Source: Clostridia bacterium (GTDB lineage: Bacteria; Bacillota; Clostridia; Christensenellales; Aristaeellaceae). Taken from it: 56,036 nucleotides of DNA. The position numbers and the translations under genes are program-made. The stretch is from assembly GCA_017527065.1 (NCBI GenBank), contig JAFXQO010000014.1, positions 1 through 56,036 of the forward strand, written 5' to 3'. The stretch's first letter is position 1; each line of letters starts with the position of its first letter. The notes under the pieces are model-generated. The model was not told the DNA's origin, made no database searches, and worked only from the letters and a program-made list of their open reading frames with translations. This document shows positions 50,841 through 56,036 of the stretch, in pieces.

Positions 50841-51980
50841 ATGAAACAGGTTTCGGTGCTGCTGGTGGGCGTGGGCGGATACGGCGCGGGGTATGTGCGG
50901 GAAATGCTCGATCACGGCGCGGAGCGCGGCGTGTCGCTGGCGGGCGTGGTGGATCCTTTCGCCGCGGCGTCGCGGTATTACGATGAGCTCGCGGCCTGCG
51001 GCGTGGGCTTTTTCGACACGGTCGAGGCGTTTTACGCCGGAAACGGCGCCGACCTGGCCGTGATCAGCACGCCGATACAGTTCCACGCGCATCAGGCGAT
51101 CTATTGTGTCGAGCATGGCAGCCATGTGCTCTGCGAGAAACCGGCCGCCGCGACGGTGGAGGACGTGGAGCGCATGATCGAGGCGCGGGACCGGACGGGC
51201 AAGACGCTGGCCATCGGCTTCCAGTGGTGCTACGACCCGGCCATGCTGCGCCTGAAGGCGGACGTGGACGCGGGGCTGCTGGGCCGGCCCGTCTCGATGA
51301 AGAGCCTCGTGCTGTGGCCGAGGGCCGTCAGCTACTACAAGCGGGGCCTGGGCTGGGCCGGGAAAAAATACGACGCGGCGGGCGCGGCGATCTTCGACAA
51401 CGTGGCCTCGAACGCCACGGCCCACTACATCGAGAACATGCTCTGGCTGGCGGGCGAGGGCTACGGAGGCGTTGACGTGGCGGACATGCGGGTTCAGACG
51501 CTGCGCGCCAACGACATCGAGATGTTCGACACCATCGTGATGGACGCGGCGCTGGAAAACGGCGCGGGGATGTTCTTCGTCGCCTCCCACGCCACCGGCC
51601 CGGACGGCTGGCAGAATCCGGTCTTCGAGTATGAATTCGAGAACGCCACGGTGCGATACGGCATGCTGGGCGGCGACAGCGACGCCCTCGTCGCGACCTT
51701 CAGGGACGGCGCGGTGAAGGACTACGGCGCGAGCAGCACCGGCGGCTGCGACCGCAAGCTGGAGACGGCCATCGCCCTGGTCCGGGGCGAGGCTGTGCCG
51801 CTGCCCTGTCCGCTGGAGGCGGCCATCCGCCACACCCGCGCCATGGCCATGATCCGCGCGAAGCGGCCGGAGGCGGAGGTCTTCCCTTCCGGGGCGGCGC
51901 GCACGGACGACGGCATGGTGTGGGTGCCGGGCTTGAAGGACAGGCTGGTCCGCTGCTATGAAAACCGGGAGATGCTGTGA
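50841..51980 (+). CDS. Gfo/Idh/MocA-family oxidoreductase
   Basis: 379 residues from ATG 50841 (SD GAAAGGGG); the open frame extends back through the tandem repeat, which is not coding. N-terminal Rossmann domain with GVGGYGAGYV, then STPIQFHAHQAIYCVEHGSHVLCEKPAAATVEDV, where the EKP Lys is the conserved catalytic/cofactor residue. The C-terminal alpha/beta domain holds ATAHYIENMLWLAG, with the conserved His. An NAD(P)-dependent sugar or polyol dehydrogenase is expected; the substrate is unknown. The next gene (GNAT) follows after 12 nt, so they form an operon. Confidence 0.88.
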   Translation: MKQVSVLLVGVGGYGAGYVREMLDHGAERGVSLAGVVDPFAAASRYYDELAACGVGFFDTVEAFYAGNGADLAVISTPIQFHAHQAIYCVEHGSHVLCEKPAAATVEDVERMIEARDRTGKTLAIGFQWCYDPAMLRLKADVDAGLLGRPVSMKSLVLWPRAVSYYKRGLGWAGKKYDAAGAAIFDNVASNATAHYIENMLWLAGEGYGGVDVADMRVQTLRANDIEMFDTIVMDAALENGAGMFFVASHATGPDGWQNPVFEYEFENATVRYGMLGGDSDALVATFRDGAVKDYGASSTGGCDRKLETAIALVRGEAVPLPCPLEAAIRHTRAMAMIRAKRPEAEVFPSGAARTDDGMVWVPGLKDRLVRCYENREML

Positions 51981-51992
51981 GGAGGCGGGACA

Positions 51993-52508
51993 ATGAACGG
52001 CCTGAAGCTGGCGCTGCCGTCTCCGGAATACAGGGAGCGGGCGATCGACTATATCCGGGAGTTTCATGAGTACGGCAGCGAGGTGCACGGCAGCGGCTCG
52101 CTGGACCGGTATCTCAGGGAATCCACCTACGAGGCTTGGCTGGAGAAGATCAAGGGCGACCTGGCCAATGTGCCGGCGGAGTCTACGTATTTCTGCGTGC
52201 GTGAGGCGGACGGCCGCGTCGTGGGCATGGTGAACATCCGCCCGGTGACCAGCGAATTCATCATGACGGAGGCCGGGCACGTGGGCTATTCCGTGCGGCC
52301 TACGGAGCGGCGCAGAGGCTACGCCGCCTTTATGCTGGGGGAGGCCGTGAAGGTGTGCCGCGCGGCGGGCGTCCGGGATGTGGTCGTGTCCTGCGAGGCG
52401 GGGAACGCCGCCTCGGCGGGCACCATATTGAAGTGCGGCGGCGCGCTGGACGCCGAGTTCTACAGCGAGCGGTTTAAAGAGGTCATCCAGCGCTATATCA
52501 TCCGATAA
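51993..52508 (+). CDS. GNAT-family N-acetyltransferase
   Basis: 171 residues. The acetyl-CoA-binding motif A is VGYSVRPTERRRGYAAFMLGEAV, with the R-R-x-G-Y/G-A loop, and motif B follows in VVVSCEAGNAASAGTILKCGG. The acceptor is unknown. It is related to YjcK/RimJ-like and small-molecule acetyltransferases of Firmicutes. SD GAGGAGGCGGG lies just before ATG 51993. It is the last gene of the two-gene unit, ended by a strong terminator. Confidence 0.85.
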   Translation: MNGLKLALPSPEYRERAIDYIREFHEYGSEVHGSGSLDRYLRESTYEAWLEKIKGDLANVPAESTYFCVREADGRVVGMVNIRPVTSEFIMTEAGHVGYSVRPTERRRGYAAFMLGEAVKVCRAAGVRDVVVSCEAGNAASAGTILKCGGALDAEFYSERFKEVIQRYIIR

Positions 52509-52527
52509 GCGATATGAAGGGAAAGGC

Positions 52528-52564
52528 GCGCCGCCGGAACGAGTTTTCGTTCCGGCGGCGCTTT
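52528..52564 (+). terminator. Rho-independent terminator
   Basis: A 15-bp perfect stem, GCGCCGCCGGAACGA with its complement, a GTTT(T) loop and a short T-run. It may act in both directions because the next gene is convergent. Confidence 0.85.
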
Positions 52565-52594
52565 ATATGGAAGGAGGAACTGCCCGATGGGGTT

Positions 52595-53044
52595 TTATTC
52601 GGCCTTGTCCGCGCTCTCCTGCTCCGCGGGGGCTTCGGCGGGTTCGTCCTGCGCTTCATCCGGCGCGCAGGCTTCGGTTGCTTCTTCGGCGGGCTCTTCA
52701 TCGGCCTCGCCGCTTTCTTTGTCTTCGCAGGGCGCCTCTTCCTTCAGCGGATGGAGCAGGCGGTCCATGAGGATTTCGCGCTGTTCGTCGGTCAGGTCGT
52801 CGGCGCGCTCCAGCAGCTCCTCGAAGCTGGCCTGGCTCATGTCGGCGCGGACCTTCTCGGAGAGGTTCTTCAGCTGCTCCACCAGCTGGTCGCGCACTTG
52901 TTCGTAGCTCACGTTGTTCTCGGCGGCGGTTTCCTCGCCCTTCTTCACCAGCGTGTCAGCCAGATCCTTCGACTTTTCAAACGTGTAGGACACGGCGCCG
53001 ATGCCGGCCATGACCAGACGGCGGATGGTTTCATTCAGTTCCAT
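52595..53044 (-). CDS. Phasin-like coiled-coil protein
   Basis: 149 residues from ATG 53044 (AAAGGAGG eight bases upstream); a second ATG seven codons upstream overlaps the SD. The N-terminal 90 residues are amphipathic helices: ETIRRLVMAGIGAVSYTFEKSKDLADTLVKKGEE, then VRDQLVEQLKNLSEKVRADMSQASFEELLERAD, as in PhaF/PhaI-type phasin-like proteins of Firmicutes. The last 50 residues are a disordered Glu/Ala tail (EEPAEEATEACAPDEAQDEPAEAPAEQ). No PHA synthase is in view, so a PHA role is unproven. Confidence 0.7.
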   Translation of the reverse strand: MELNETIRRLVMAGIGAVSYTFEKSKDLADTLVKKGEETAAENNVSYEQVRDQLVEQLKNLSEKVRADMSQASFEELLERADDLTDEQREILMDRLLHPLKEEAPCEDKESGEADEEPAEEATEACAPDEAQDEPAEAPAEQESADKAE

Positions 53045-53309
53045 GATGTATGCCTCCTTTTTCATTGGCGGTTTCCCTTGCTTACGGGCTTATTATACCG
53101 CGTTCCGCCAAAGAAACAAGCGAATCTGGTTTGAAGGGGATTAGAAAACGATAAGAACGGTTTCGACAGCGGAATGAAAGAAAAACTGCATAAATCAAAA
53201 TGATATGAAGCAAAACTTGCAATAGCGTGAACGGCGGACGCGCGGCGCGGCGCGGGGAAGCGGACGAAGCGGGATGGCATAATTTGTTAAATGTTTGATA
53301 AACATTACA
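53045..53309. other. Intergenic stretch before rpoB
   Basis: No gene is supported here. The AT-rich part (53100-53220) may hold the promoter of the minus-strand phasin-like gene; I could not single out one -35/-10 pair. Confidence 0.4.
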
Positions 53310-53345
53310 AAAACGCCCTGGAAAATCGGTTTCCAGGGCGTTTTA
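53310..53345. terminator. Bidirectional-type hairpin upstream of rpoB
   Basis: AACGCCCTGGAAA pairs with TTTCCAGGGCGTT around a short loop, with A-rich sequence on one side and TTTTAT on the other. It may insulate the rpoB promoter. Confidence 0.65.
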
Positions 53346-53360
53346 TACAGGGAAAAAGGG

Positions 53361-53389
53361 TTGACAAAAAAACATGACGGTGCTAATAT
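53361..53389 (+). promoter_or_regulatory. Promoter of rpoB
   Basis: TTGACA (53361-53366), 17 nt, TAATAT (53384-53389). The untranslated leader is about 190 nt and contains a CCCGAAAGGGG hairpin region (about 53437-53452), possibly an attenuation site. Confidence 0.7.
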
Positions 53390-53587
53390 GAATAATTGTA
53401 CTAATATCGCCTTACTGCCGCCTCCGGCTCCCTTTCACCCCGAAAGGGGCGTCTTTCCGAAGGGAACAGGAGTATTATACCGCGGTTCGGCGAAAAAAGC
53501 AAGCGAAAATTATCCAAAAATTTACGATGGATATTTTGGCGAATTGTCAGGACGAATAGAATCATTGTTTGAGGGGTGATTGCTTTT

Positions 53588-56036
<2,449 letters not shown>

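Noticed and set aside
53295-53579. A 94-codon frame upstream of rpoB
   Set aside because: It spans the terminator hairpin and the rpoB promoter, has no SD and no recognisable domain.

Overview
The window is about 56 kb of a GC-rich (roughly 60 % by eye) chromosome of a Gram-positive, Clostridia-like member of the Bacillota. Evidence for this is the T-box leader, the sortase and cell-wall sorting signal, the short-form HisG with HisZ, the LplB/LplC/LipO-type sugar transporter and the strong SD sequences. Christensenellales or another GC-rich gut clostridial lineage is possible, but I cannot fix the genus. I see no CRISPR array, no complete insertion sequence and no prophage.

Layout. 1-1000: a scarred region with an integrase fragment, two copies of a rubrerythrin C-terminal tail, and between them a small gene with a double-glycine-like leader and a zinc-ribbon core. 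1045-8599: a compact, almost entirely overlapping histidine operon led by a TrpR-superfamily regulator, with a fused hisZ-hisG gene; a perfect 5-4-5 palindrome overlaps its -10 box. 8792-8867: tRNA-Lys(CTT). 8956-14283 (minus): hisS-aspS-SDR-aldo/keto reductase behind one T-box leader whose specifier region reads GACAC, an overlap of Asp GAC and His CAC. 14406-18010: oligosaccharide ABC importer (two permeases and a binding protein). 18112-20855: a divergent pair of units, VTC-domain/DUF4956 (minus) and a Cthe_2159-type beta-helix carbohydrate-binding protein (plus); each promoter carries direct repeats with an 11-bp period.

21115-41930 is the most interesting region. It is a four-gene operon: a signal-peptidase-like protein that has lost both catalytic residues, a class B sortase fused to MBG-like and MucBP-like domains, a family 5 solute-binding lipoprotein, and a 5,138-residue surface protein. 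The giant protein has an N-terminal Pro/Glu repeat, many beta-sandwich-like repeats, a BspA-like LRR segment, a fibro-slime domain, several SpaA/Cna-B/FctA-like pilin domains and a VSPTG sorting signal. The SipA-like pseudo-peptidase, class B sortase and xPTG pilin-type substrate recall the group A Streptococcus FCT pilus assembly set, here apparently serving one giant modular adhesin.

42151-45486: a GH3 glycosidase facing a PL22 oligogalacturonate lyase, suggesting use of plant (pectin-type) polysaccharides; the upstream importer could feed the same pathway. 45617-46484: a MITE-like inverted repeat and a two-OB-fold SSB-like protein. 46681-52508: an MFS transporter and EamA transporter pair, asnS, a 120-bp-period tandem repeat, a Gfo/Idh/MocA oxidoreductase and a GNAT acetyltransferase. 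52595-53044 (minus): a phasin-like coiled-coil protein. 53588-end: the 5' part of rpoB with its own promoter, not preceded by rplJL. Coordinates of short sites were counted by hand and may be off by a base or two.
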